From the NCBI GenBank assembly GCA_023436025.1, contig JAEZKX010000357.1:1-15155 (forward strand): 15,155 bases of DNA, given 5' to 3'. The notes under the pieces were generated by a model. That model had not been told where the DNA came from. It did no database searches and saw only the letters and a list, made by a program, of their open reading frames with translations. This document shows, one piece after another, positions 1 to 7,529 of the stretch. The stretch's first letter is position 1, and every line of letters begins with the position of its first letter. Source of the stretch: Pseudomonadota bacterium (GTDB lineage Bacteria; Pseudomonadota; Gammaproteobacteria; Burkholderiales; Burkholderiaceae_C). A program made the translations under genes and the position numbers.

Positions 1-3000
1 CCACCAGGCCGCGCACCACCACGAAGAACACCGGCACCAGGAACAGGCCGAGGAAGGTCGACAGCACGGTGCCGCCCAGCACCGCGGTGCCAATGGCGTT
101 GCGGCCGGCGGCGCCGGGGCCGGTGCCCAGCGCCAGCGGCAGCACCCCGAAGCCGAAGGCCAGCGAGGTCATCAGGATGGGCCGCAGGCGCATGCGCACC
201 GCCTGCACCGTGGCCTCGTAGGTGCTCTTGCCCTGCTGCAGCAGCTGCATGGCGAACTCCACGATCAGGATGGCGTTCTTCGACGCCAGCCCCACCGTCG
301 TCAGCAGGCCCACCTGGAAATACACGTCGTTCGACATGCCGCGCAGGCTGGTGGCGAGCAGCGCCCCCACCACCCCCAGCGGCACGGCCAGCATCACCGA
401 GAAGGGCACGCTCCAGCTCTCGTACAGCGCGGCCAGGCACAGGAACACGAACAGGATGGAGACGGCGTACAGCAGCGGCGCCTGCGAGCCCGACTGGCGC
501 TCCTGCAGCGAGGCGCCGGTCCACTCGTAGCCGATGCCCTGGGGCAGCTGGCGGATGATGTCCTCGACCGCGCGCATGGCGTCGCCCGAGCTCACGCCCG
601 GCGCGGCGCTGCCCACGATCTCCAGCGCGGGACTGCCGTTGTAGCGCATCAGCTGCGGCGAGCCGACCGTCCAGCTGGTGGACGCGAAGGAGGAGAACGG
701 CACCATCTCGCCGCTCTTGTTGCGCACGCTCCAGCGCCCGATGTCCTGCGGCAGCATGCGGTGCGGCGCATCGCCCTGGATGTAGACGCGCTTGACCCGG
801 CCGTTGTGCACGAAGTCGTTGACGTAGGTGCCGCCCATGGCGCTGGACAGCACGCTGTTGATGTCGCTGGTGGCCACGCCCAGGGCGGCGGCCTTGCGGT
901 CGTCGATCAGCACCTTCAGTTCGGAGGTGTCGTCGAAGTTGGTGGTGCGCACGTTGACCAGCTCCGCGCGCTGGCGGGCCAGTTCCAGGAAGCGGTCCTT
1001 GGCCGCCACCAGCGCCTCCTGCCCCAGGCCGTTGAGGTCCTTGAGCATGAAGTTGAAGCCCGAGCTCGAGCCCAGCCCGCGCACCGCCGGCGGCAAGGTG
1101 ACGAAGATGCGCGCATCGCGGATGCGCGCGAGTTCGCGCGTGGCCTTGGCGGCGATGGCCGCGGCCGACTGCTCGGCGCGCGGGCGCTCGTCCCAGGTCT
1201 TCAGGCGCACGAACACGCGGCCGGAGTTCTGGTTGCCGTCCAGGCCCGAGATGGCGTTGACGCTGAACACGTCGGGCTGGGCCAGGAAGTAGTCCTTGAC
1301 CTCGCCGAACACCTGCTGCAGGCGCGCGTCGGTGGCGCCGGCCGGCAGCGTGATGCTGGCGCTGACGAAGCCCTGGTCCTCGTCGGGCAGGAAGGAGGTG
1401 GGCAGGCGCATGAACAGCACCGCCACCGCCGCCACGATGGCCAGGTAGATCAGCAGCATGCGCTTGCTGCGCAGCACCAGCTTGCCCACCGTGGTCTGGT
1501 AGCGGGTGGCATTGCGGTCGAAGCCGCGGTTGAACCAGCGGAAGAAGCGGTCGACGTAGCCCAGGGGGCCGCGGCGCGGCTCGCCGTGGTGGTGCGTCGT
1601 CGGCTTGAGGATGGTGGCGCACAGCGCGGGCGTCAGCGTCAGCGCCACCAGCACCGAGAAGCCCATGGCGGCCACGATGGTCACCGAGAACTGGCGGTAG
1701 ATCACGCCCACCGAGCCGGCGAAGAAGGCCATGGGCACGAACACCGCCGACAGCGTGAGGCCGATGCCCACCAGCGCCGGAGTGATCTCCTTCATCGACT
1801 TGCGGGTGGCCTCCTTGGCGGGCAGCCCCTCCTCGTGCATCACGCGCTCGACGTTCTCGACCACCACGATGGCATCGTCCACCAGCAGGCCGATGGCCAG
1901 CACCATGGCGAACATGGTCAGCATGTTGATCGAGTAGCCCAGCGCCGACAGCACGCCGAAGGTGCCCAGCAGCACCACCGGCACCGCGATGGCCGGGATC
2001 AGCGTGGCCCGCAGGTTCTGCAGGAACACGAACATCACCAGCACCACCAGCAGCATGGCCTCGAACAGCGTCACCACCACTTCGCGGATGGAGGCGCGCA
2101 CGAAGGGCGTGGAGTCGGAGCTGACGATGCCGCGGATGCCGTCCGGGAAGTAGGGCTGCAGTTCCGCCAGCTTGGCGGCCACGGCGTCGGCGACGTCCAT
2201 GGCGTTGGCGCCGTCGGCCAGCACCACGCCCAGGCCGGCGCCGGGCTGGCCGTTGAGCATGGACTTGACCGTCAGGTTGTCGGGTCCGAGCTCGACCCGG
2301 GCCACGTCGCCCAGCGTCACCAGCGAGCCGTCGCTGGCCGACTTGAGCACGATGGCCTGGAACTGCTCCACCGTCTGCAGCTTGGTGCGGGCGGTGATGG
2401 AGGCGTTGAGCATCTGCTCGCCCACCGCCGGCAGGGCGCCCAGCTGGCCGGCCGACACCTGGGCATTCTGGTTGTTCAGCGCCGAGACGATGTCCGAGGG
2501 CATCAGCGCGAAGCGCTCCAGCTTGGCCGGGTCCATCCAGATGCGCATGGCGTAGCTGGTGCCGAACACCGTGACGTCGCCCACGCCGTCGATGCGGCCG
2601 ATCACGTCCACCACGTTGCTGGTGAGGTAGTCGCCGATGGCGACGTTGGTCACGCTCGGGTCGGGCGAGGTGAAGACGTAGGTCACCAGGTAGTCCTGGC
2701 CGCCCTTGTTGACGAACACGCCGCGGCTCTTCACGGCTTCGGGCAGGCGGTTGGTGGCGGCCTGCAGCTTGTTCTGGGCCTGCACCTGGGCGACGTCGAT
2801 GTCGGCGCCGGGCGCGAAGGTCAGCGTGGTGCGCGAACGGCCGGCGGCGTCGCTGGTCGACCCCATGTAGATCAGGTTGTCGATGCCCTTGAGCTGCTGC
2901 TCGATCAGCTGGGTGACCGAGTTGTTCACCGTGTCGGCCGAGGCGCCGGTGTAGGTGGTGTTGATGGTCACCCGCGGCGGGGCGATGTCGGGGTACTGTT

Positions 3001-3097
3001 CCAGCGGCAGCGTGAAGACGGAGAAGGCTCCGGCCAGCATGACGATGATGGACAGCACCCAGGCGAAGACCGGGCGGTCGATGAAGAACTGGGCCAT
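1..3097 (-). CDS. RND multidrug efflux pump, inner-membrane permease (AcrB/MexB type, HAE1 family), 3' end cut by the window
   Basis: This is the proton-driven inner-membrane pump of a tripartite efflux complex, expected to form a trimer that expels hydrophobic drugs or solvents through an adaptor and an outer-membrane channel. The first 1032 residues are present; AcrB has about 1049, so only some 15-20 C-terminal residues are missing. The start MAQFFIDRPVFAW is the canonical N-terminus. The proton-relay residues are visible: the pair Asp407/Asp408 in GLLVDDAIVVVENVERV, Lys940 in GLASKNAILIVEFA, and Arg970 in RMRLRPILMTS, one residue before AcrB numbering because of a one-residue deletion. 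The two large periplasmic loops follow TM1 and TM7 as usual. The gene starts 19 bp after the adaptor stop, with GGAA a few bases before the ATG, so the two are probably co-transcribed. The family is clear; which drug pump it is orthologous to, and its substrates, cannot be told from sequence alone. Confidence 0.97.
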   Translation of the reverse strand, partial: MAQFFIDRPVFAWVLSIIVMLAGAFSVFTLPLEQYPDIAPPRVTINTTYTGASADTVNNSVTQLIEQQLKGIDNLIYMGSTSDAAGRSRTTLTFAPGADIDVAQVQAQNKLQAATNRLPEAVKSRGVFVNKGGQDYLVTYVFTSPDPSVTNVAIGDYLTSNVVDVIGRIDGVGDVTVFGTSYAMRIWMDPAKLERFALMPSDIVSALNNQNAQVSAGQLGALPAVGEQMLNASITARTKLQTVEQFQAIVLKSASDGSLVTLGDVARVELGPDNLTVKSMLNGQPGAGLGVVLADGANAMDVADAVAAKLAELQPYFPDGIRGIVSSDSTPFVRASIREVVVTLFEAMLLVVLVMFVFLQNLRATLIPAIAVPVVLLGTFGVLSALGYSINMLTMFAMVLAIGLLVDDAIVVVENVERVMHEEGLPAKEATRKSMKEITPALVGIGLTLSAVFVPMAFFAGSVGVIYRQFSVTIVAAMGFSVLVALTLTPALCATILKPTTHHHGEPRRGPLGYVDRFFRWFNRGFDRNATRYQTTVGKLVLRSKRMLLIYLAIVAAVAVLFMRLPTSFLPDEDQGFVSASITLPAGATDARLQQVFGEVKDYFLAQPDVFSVNAISGLDGNQNSGRVFVRLKTWDERPRAEQSAAAIAAKATRELARIRDARIFVTLPPAVRGLGSSSGFNFMLKDLNGLGQEALVAAKDRFLELARQRAELVNVRTTNFDDTSELKVLIDDRKAAALGVATSDINSVLSSAMGGTYVNDFVHNGRVKRVYIQGDAPHRMLPQDIGRWSVRNKSGEMVPFSSFASTSWTVGSPQLMRYNGSPALEIVGSAAPGVSSGDAMRAVEDIIRQLPQGIGYEWTGASLQERQSGSQAPLLYAVSILFVFLCLAALYESWSVPFSVMLAVPLGVVGALLATSLRGMSNDVYFQVGLLTTVGLASKNAILIVEFAMQLLQQGKSTYEATVQAVRMRLRPILMTSLAFGFGVLPLALGTGPGAAGRNAIGTAVLGGTVLSTFLGLFLVPVFFVVVRGLV

Positions 3098-3116
3098 GGC
3101 GGTTCCGGGCGGGCGG

Positions 3117-4358
3117 TCAGGGACGCGGCTGGGCGGCGCCCGCGGTGGCGGCCACGGCTTCGCGGCCCTGCGGGCGCGGTGCCACCGGCTTGACCTTCTG
3201 GCCCGGGCGCGCGCGCTGGAAGCCGTCGACCATCACGCGCTCGCCGGCGCGCAGGCCCTGCGTCACCAGCCACTGGTTGCCCACGGCCTGGCCCACCTCG
3301 ATGGGCCGCTTCTCCACCTTGTCGTCCGCGCCGATGACCTGCACGCTCGGCTTGCCTGCGGCATCGCGCATCACCGCCTGCTGCGGCAGCAGGATGGCCT
3401 GGGCGTTGCGGCCGGTGGGCAGCTGCGCCCGCACGTACATGCCGGGCATCAGCAGGCCCTGCGGATTGGGAAAGGACGCCCGCAGCGTGATGGCGCCGGT
3501 GTCGGTGCGCACCGTGGCGCCGGTGAACTGCAGCCGGCCCTCGTGCAGGTACTCGCTGCCGTCTTCCAGCACCAGCCGCACGCGGGCGCTGCCCGCCTCG
3601 ACCTTGCCGAACTCGCCGGCCTGCCACTTGCGCTTGAGCTCCAGCAGCTCGGTGCTGGACTGCGTGATGTCCACGTGGATCGGATCCAGCTGCGTGATGG
3701 TGGTCAGCGCCTGGGCCTGGTTGGCATTGACCAGCGAGCCGACCGACACGCTGGACAGATCGGCGATGCCGCTGATGGGCGCGGTCACCTGGCTGTAGCG
3801 CTGGTTCACCCGGGCGTTTTCCAGCGCGGCCTGGGCCACGCCGACTTCCGCCGCCGCCTGGGCGGCCTGCGCCATGCTGTCCTCGTAGGCCTGGCGGCTG
3901 ATGGCGTTGACCTTGACGAGGGCCTCGTTGCGCTCGGCCGTCACGCGGGTGCTGCGCGCCACCGTCTGGGCCTTGGTCAGCGCCGCCTCGGCGCTGCGCA
4001 CCGCGGCCTCGTAGTTGGGCGCGTCGATCACGTACAGCACCTGGCCGGCCTTGACCCAGGCGCCTTCGGTGAACTGCCGCTTCTGCACGATGCCGCTGAC
4101 CTGGGGCCGCACCTCGGCGGACTGCGCGGCGCGGGTGCGGCCGGCGAGCTCGGTGCGCACCTCCTGGGGCTGGGTGGTGACGGTGATGAAACCCACTTCG
4201 GGCAAGGCCGGCGCGGCGGTGGCGGCCGGCTTGTTCTGGCCGCCGGAGCAGGCGGCGAGCAGGCCGGCCAGCAGCATGGCCGCGGCGGCGCGCAGGCCGG
4301 CGGGGCGGACGGGACGCGGGGCACCGGGACAAGGGCCCGGGCGGTTCAAAGCATTCAT
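3117..4358 (-). CDS. RND efflux periplasmic adaptor lipoprotein (AcrA/MexA type)
   Basis: A 413-residue membrane fusion protein linking the RND pump to an outer-membrane channel; AcrA has 397 residues. A lipoprotein signal is visible: basic N-region, hydrophobic stretch AAAAMLLAGLLAAC and lipobox LAAC with Cys37 as the likely acylated residue. The first lipoyl half follows (EVRPQVSGIVQKRQF, GAWVKAGQVLYVID). Next comes an Ala/Glu-rich helical hairpin at roughly residues 115-185, the second lipoyl half (VTAPISGIADLSSVSVGSLV), a beta-barrel with DPIHVDITQSS, and a membrane-proximal domain ending near GLRAGERVMVDGFQRARPGQKV. The ATG at 4358 is the start that gives a normal-length signal peptide. 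No clear Shine-Dalgarno precedes it; a short palindrome (4359-4371) sits there instead. It is first in the efflux operon. The reading frame stays open far upstream, but that extension is noise antisense to the neighbouring genes. Confidence 0.95.
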   Translation of the reverse strand: MNALNRPGPCPGAPRPVRPAGLRAAAAMLLAGLLAACSGGQNKPAATAAPALPEVGFITVTTQPQEVRTELAGRTRAAQSAEVRPQVSGIVQKRQFTEGAWVKAGQVLYVIDAPNYEAAVRSAEAALTKAQTVARSTRVTAERNEALVKVNAISRQAYEDSMAQAAQAAAEVGVAQAALENARVNQRYSQVTAPISGIADLSSVSVGSLVNANQAQALTTITQLDPIHVDITQSSTELLELKRKWQAGEFGKVEAGSARVRLVLEDGSEYLHEGRLQFTGATVRTDTGAITLRASFPNPQGLLMPGMYVRAQLPTGRNAQAILLPQQAVMRDAAGKPSVQVIGADDKVEKRPIEVGQAVGNQWLVTQGLRAGERVMVDGFQRARPGQKVKPVAPRPQGREAVAATAGAAQPRP

Positions 4359-4371
4359 GCGCAAGATGCGC
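4359..4371. repeat. Short palindrome directly before the adaptor start codon
   Basis: GCGCA-AGA-TGCGC, a perfect 5-bp inverted repeat with a 3-nt centre. It abuts the adaptor ATG and occupies the place where a Shine-Dalgarno would be. It could fold in the mRNA and limit translation, or be chance in GC-rich DNA. Confidence 0.4.
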
Positions 4372-4402
4372 CGGTGGAGTCGGCGTAGTTCTTCTGGACC
4401 GC

Positions 4403-4417
4403 GCGCGAGTTTCGCGC
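4403..4417. repeat. 15-bp palindrome upstream of the efflux operon, possible operator
   Basis: GCGCGA-GTT-TCGCGC, a perfect 6-bp inverted repeat with a 3-nt centre, starting 45 bp before the adaptor start. The size and position fit a repressor operator, but no regulator is visible nearby and GC-rich DNA makes such short repeats by chance. Confidence 0.4.
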
Positions 4418-4428
4418 ACTTGTGTGAA

Positions 4429-4459
4429 GCCGACGTGTTGGCAGCAGCTGGGCGTCGGC
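4429..4459. repeat. 7-bp inverted repeat with 17-nt spacer
   Basis: GCCGACG at 4429-4435 is matched by CGTCGGC at 4453-4459. It could be a two-half-site protein-binding element or a hairpin in the 5' leader of either transcript. There is no T-tract, so it is not a terminator. Confidence 0.35.
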
Positions 4460-4592
4460 CCGGGACGATATTGTGTGCAGGAGTGGAGCAGCCCAGCCAC
4501 AGAAAGTTTCGAACGTGCCACCACCAGCCCCGGCAACGAGTACCAATGTAGCACTCGATCCATGCTGGCACGGCGGTGTGTAGCATCGGCGG

Positions 4593-5204
4593 GTGGATTT
4601 CATCGTCTTGCTGGGCATCGCATTGGGCCTCGGCTGGGTTTACAAGGGCAGTCAGCAGCAAAAGCGCATCCGGCTGCTGGCCCATTACCTGTCGCGCCAT
4701 GCCATCGAAAAAAATATCGAAACCGTCACGCAGGGCTACCTGCGCGCGCTCGGCGAGGCCGAACCGGCGCGGCGCGAACAGGTGTGGGCCGTGCTGCAGG
4801 GCAACGAGCAGGCTTTGTGCCAGCAGGTGGCGCAGCTGGCCAAGGAATTCGCCGAGGTCGACCCGACGTTGACCCGGGTCAGCCGCCTCGCGATCTGGCT
4901 GCCCGTCGGACCGGCCTTCGACCGGTCGTTCGACATGCGGCAGGCGCTGCAGGTGCACGCGCGCGGCATCGCCCGGGCGGTGGAGGTGGTGGCCGAATCC
5001 GACGAGGCGCGGCGTGACCGCGCATTCGCCATCTCGGCAGAACTGCTGCTGCTGCAGCACACCTGCCATTGGTACTGCCGTTCCAAGCTCGTCGCCACGG
5101 CGCGGCTGCGCGCGCTGCACCAGACCGACTACCCGCAGGTGCTGGCGGCGGTGCGGCCGCAAACCCGCGCGGACTACCTGGCGCTGGTCGCCCCCGGCAC
5201 ATGA
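4593..5204 (+). CDS. Conserved-looking hypothetical protein with hydrophobic N-terminus, coupled to a DEAD-box helicase
   Basis: A 203-residue protein of unknown function. The first about 17 residues (MDFIVLLGIALGLGWVYKG) are hydrophobic and followed by a basic, glutamine-rich stretch, which suggests a single membrane anchor with a cytoplasmic body, or an uncleaved signal. The rest is predicted mostly helical and has no enzyme motif that I recognise. A Cys/His cluster HTCHWYCRSK (residues 156-165: His156, Cys158, His159, Cys162) could bind metal, which is speculative. The start is GTG; an in-frame TAG lies 12 bases upstream and no ATG follows before residue 115, so GTG 4593 is the best choice. 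The stop overlaps the helicase start as ATGA, implying translational coupling. The composition and reading frame look like a real gene. From memory, similar proteins of about 200 residues occur in Burkholderiales, but I could not check this. Confidence 0.82.
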   Translation: MDFIVLLGIALGLGWVYKGSQQQKRIRLLAHYLSRHAIEKNIETVTQGYLRALGEAEPARREQVWAVLQGNEQALCQQVAQLAKEFAEVDPTLTRVSRLAIWLPVGPAFDRSFDMRQALQVHARGIARAVEVVAESDEARRDRAFAISAELLLLQHTCHWYCRSKLVATARLRALHQTDYPQVLAAVRPQTRADYLALVAPGT

Positions 5205-6454
5205 GCGCGCCCGGATTCGAGGCGCTCGGCCTGTCCGAGCCGCTGTGCCGCGCCTGCACCGAAGCCGGGCATGCCCTGGCGACGCCCATCCAGGTCGCAG
5301 CCATCCCGCCGGTGTTGCAGGGCCGTGACGTGCTGGCGCTCGCGCCCACCGGCACCGGCAAGACCCTGGCCTATGCCCTGCCCCTGCTGGAGCGCCTGCT
5401 GGCCGGCCCGCCGCGCGGCTACCGCCGCGTGCGCGTGCTGGTGCTGGTGCCCACCCGCGAGCTGGCGACGCAGGTGGGCGAGGTGTTCCGCCGCCTGGGT
5501 GGCAGCGCGGCGCGGGCGCCGCGCGTGGTCGTCGTCTATGGCGGCGTGTCCGTGAACCCGCAGATGCTGCAGTTGCGCGGCGGCTCCGACGTGCTGGTGG
5601 CCACGCCGGGCCGGCTGCTGGACCTGCTGCAACGCAACGCCGCGCGGCTGGACGCGGTCGAGACCCTGGTGCTGGACGAAGCGGACCGCCTGCTGGATCT
5701 CGGCTTCGCCGACGAGCGCGAGCGCGTACTGGCCGCGCTGCCGGCGCGGCGCCAGAACCTGCTGTTCTCGGCCACCTTCGCGCCGGCGGTGCATGCGCTG
5801 GCCGATGCCATGCTGCACGACGCGGTCCGCGTGGAGGCGGTGCGGCCGCCCGAGGAGCCGCCGCGCATCGTGCAGCGCGCCTTCGCCGTCGACACGGGGC
5901 GCCGCACCGAACTGCTGCGCCACCTGCTGCGGCAGGAGGGTTGGCGCCGGGCGCTGGTGTTCGTCGCAACGCGCCATGCCACCGAGCATGTGGCGCGCAA
6001 GCTGGCGCTGCGCGGCGTGCGGGCCGTGCCGCTGCACGGCGAGATGAGCCAGGCGCAGCGCGCCGACACGCTGGCCGGCCTGCGCGACGGCCGCTGGGAC
6101 GTTCTGGTCACCACCGACATCGCCGCGCGCGGCCTGGACATCCCGGTGCTGGAGGCGGTGGTCAACTACGATTTGCCGCGCTCGGCGGCCGACTACCTGC
6201 ACCGCATCGGCCGCACCGGCCGCGCCGGCGCCAGCGGCGTGGCGGTGAGCTTCGTCGCCGCGGCGGACCGGGCGCACTGGCGCGTCATCGAGAAACGCAA
6301 CGCCGTCGCCCTGCCGCTGGAGCAGGTCGAAGGCTTCGCGCCGACCGAGGAAGCGCCCCCGCCCGCCGCCGGCACCGGTGGCGTCAAGGGCAGGCGGCCC
6401 AGCAAGAAGGACAAGCTGCGGGCGGCGGGAAAGCTGCCGCCGAAGGCGCAGTAG
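5201..6454 (+). CDS. DEAD-box ATP-dependent RNA helicase (RhlE-like)
   Basis: A 417-residue cytoplasmic ATP-dependent RNA unwinding enzyme of superfamily 2, of the kind used in rRNA maturation, RNA decay or cold adaptation. All core motifs are present. They are the Q motif (Phe6, TPIQ to Gln31), motif I APTGTGKT (to Thr55), motif Ia PTRELA (84-89), TPGR (135-138), motif II DEAD (159-162), motif III SAT (190-192), motif IV ALVFVATR, motif V TTDIAARGLD (304-313) and motif VI HRIGRTGR (334-341). A short basic tail (GRRPSKKDKLRAAGKLPPK) follows the second RecA domain and may bind RNA. The length matches minimal RhlE-type proteins. The ATG at 5201 overlaps the upstream stop (ATGA) and gives the expected distance to the Q motif. 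RhlE is the closest subfamily by eye, but SrmB-like or other members cannot be excluded. Confidence 0.93.
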   Translation: MSAPGFEALGLSEPLCRACTEAGHALATPIQVAAIPPVLQGRDVLALAPTGTGKTLAYALPLLERLLAGPPRGYRRVRVLVLVPTRELATQVGEVFRRLGGSAARAPRVVVVYGGVSVNPQMLQLRGGSDVLVATPGRLLDLLQRNAARLDAVETLVLDEADRLLDLGFADERERVLAALPARRQNLLFSATFAPAVHALADAMLHDAVRVEAVRPPEEPPRIVQRAFAVDTGRRTELLRHLLRQEGWRRALVFVATRHATEHVARKLALRGVRAVPLHGEMSQAQRADTLAGLRDGRWDVLVTTDIAARGLDIPVLEAVVNYDLPRSAADYLHRIGRTGRAGASGVAVSFVAAADRAHWRVIEKRNAVALPLEQVEGFAPTEEAPPPAAGTGGVKGRRPSKKDKLRAAGKLPPKAQ

Positions 6455-6542
6455 GAGGCGAGCCGGCGGCCGCTGCCGGACCGCGCCCTGCAGATGGCAC
6501 TGCCGCCGGCCTGGCTTGCGGGGCCGACCCAGCCCGCCGCCG
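6455..6542. other. Convergent intergenic spacer between the helicase and the seven-gene operon
   Basis: These 88 bp lie between the stop codons of the rightward helicase and the leftward Bug-type gene, where transcription from both sides should end. There is one modest GC-rich hairpin (6463-6479) and other G+C-rich partial repeats, with no run of T on either side. No gene is evident. Confidence 0.6.
6463..6479. terminator. Weak candidate hairpin between convergent genes
   Basis: CCGGC at 6463-6467 pairs with GCCGG at 6475-6479 around a 7-nt loop, just after the helicase stop. The stem is only 5 bp and no U-tract follows, so it is not a classical intrinsic terminator. Position is the main support; Rho-dependent ending is equally possible. 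Confidence 0.25.
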
Positions 6543-7499
6543 TCATTCCACCTTCACGTTGACGCTCTTCACGCGTTCCAATTGCGTGCGACCGGCCTCG
6601 GTGGCCCAGGCGTTGAACTCGGCCGGCGTCCGGAACGGCGCCGCCTCGTTGCCGGTGGCCAGCAGCTTTTCCTGCACCTGGGGATCACTCAAGGCCTTGG
6701 CAGCGGCGGCGACCAGCTTCGCCGTCACTTCCGGCGGCATCTTCGGCGGACCGAACAGGCCGAACCAGAAGGAGAACTCGAAGCCCGGCAGGCCTTGCGA
6801 GGCCAGCGTCGGCACGCCAGGCGCCACCGCCGAAGGCTGGGCGGTCGTCACGCCCAGCATCTTCACCACGCCCTGGCGGCCCAGCGGCAACACGGAGGAA
6901 GCCGTGCCGAACGACAGGTCGACCTCCCCGGTCGCCACCGCCTGCAGGGCCGGGGCACCGCCCTTGAACGGGATGTGCACCATGCTGGCGTTGATGGCCT
7001 TTTCGAACGTGGCGGCGGCCAGGTGGGGCGAGCCGCCAATCCCCGATGACGAGTAGTTGAGCTTGCCGGGCTGCGCCTGCGCGGTGGCGATCAGCTCCTT
7101 CAGCTGGGTGACGCCGCTCTTCGGGCTGACCGCCAGCACCAGGGGCGACATGGTCAGGCGGTTGATCGGCGTGAAGTCGGCGGCCGTGTACTGCACCTTG
7201 TACAGGTGCTGGTCGATGCCGTAGAGCGTTCCGGTGGCCAGGCCGATGGTGTAGCCGTCGGCCGGCGCCCGCCACAGCAGCGCCGACGCCAGCGTGCTGC
7301 CTGCGCCTGGCTTGTTGTCCACCACGATGGGCTGGCCCAGCGCCCGGCCCATCGCGTCACCCACGATGCGCGCGATGCCGTCACCCGCACCGGAGGGCGC
7401 GTAGCCGACGATCATCCGGATCGGCCTGTTCGGATAGTCGCTGGCCAGGGCGTTCCCGGCCAGTCCCAGCATCGCGATCGCGAGCCAACGCAGCTTCAT
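6543..7499 (-). CDS. Bug-family (TctC-like) tripartite tricarboxylate transporter periplasmic binding protein
   Basis: A 318-residue periplasmic binding protein of the Bug family, whose studied members bind carboxylates such as citrate or dicarboxylates, and amino acids. A Sec signal peptide is visible (MKLRWLAIAMLGLAGNALA, probable cleavage before Ser20). The typical start of the mature protein follows (YPNRPIRMIVGYAPSGAGD), then LGQPIVVDNKPGAGS and APADGYT. The usual core and C-terminal PPEVTAKLVAAAAKAL region are also present. The ATG at 7499 is chosen over an upstream in-frame ATG because AGGAGA lies 5 nt before it and it begins the signal peptide. It is the last gene of the operon, 30 bp after a crotonase gene. 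The membrane partners TctA and TctB are not in the window; Bug proteins are often orphans and some act in sensing rather than transport. Its ligand may be the same compound the upstream ABC importer carries, which is inference. Confidence 0.94.
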   Translation of the reverse strand: MKLRWLAIAMLGLAGNALASDYPNRPIRMIVGYAPSGAGDGIARIVGDAMGRALGQPIVVDNKPGAGSTLASALLWRAPADGYTIGLATGTLYGIDQHLYKVQYTAADFTPINRLTMSPLVLAVSPKSGVTQLKELIATAQAQPGKLNYSSSGIGGSPHLAAATFEKAINASMVHIPFKGGAPALQAVATGEVDLSFGTASSVLPLGRQGVVKMLGVTTAQPSAVAPGVPTLASQGLPGFEFSFWFGLFGPPKMPPEVTAKLVAAAAKALSDPQVQEKLLATGNEAAPFRTPAEFNAWATEAGRTQLERVKSVNVKVE

Positions 7500-7504
7500 G
7501 CCTG

Positions 7505-7510
7505 TCTCCT
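7505..7510 (-). promoter_or_regulatory. Ribosome binding site of the Bug-type gene
   Basis: AGGAGA on the minus strand, 5 nt before the ATG at 7499. It decides the start against an upstream in-frame ATG at 7523. The same AGGAGA-N5-ATG arrangement precedes the first gene of the operon. Confidence 0.75.
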
Positions 7511-7529
7511 CGTGGTGTAGCAAACCGGC

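Larger units (their letters stand above)
4359..4592. promoter_or_regulatory. Divergent intergenic region between the efflux operon and the hypothetical/helicase pair
   Basis: These 234 bp must carry the promoters for the leftward efflux operon and the rightward pair. I could not find a convincing -35/-10 pair with normal spacing in either direction. The region contains three short inverted repeats, listed separately. It also has TTGTGTG twice in direct orientation, at about 4419 and 4471, the second next to the AT-rich GATATTGTGTG. No repressor of the TetR, MarR or LysR type is encoded next to the pump, so control is likely by a distant or off-window regulator. The regulatory role is inferred from position only. 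Confidence 0.5.

Noticed and set aside
761..3193. Long open frame of 810 codons on the plus strand opposite the efflux pump gene
   Set aside because: The translation is His/Gln/Gly/Val-rich low-complexity protein, typical of the antisense of a GC-rich gene. The minus strand encodes a complete RND pump with all key residues.
2955..4388. Plus-strand open frame of 477 codons across the pump/adaptor junction
   Set aside because: It is antisense to two well-supported genes, and its Gly/Leu/Ala/His-rich translation has no recognisable domain.
3117..5969. Minus-strand open frame of 950 codons that extends the adaptor gene far upstream
   Set aside because: Only the part from 4358 down matches the adaptor family and has a lipoprotein signal. 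The upstream part is Arg/Pro/Ala-rich and lies antisense to the hypothetical and helicase genes.
6463..6479. Strong intrinsic terminator after the helicase
   Set aside because: The stem is only 5 bp and no T-run follows in either direction. It is kept only as a weak candidate.
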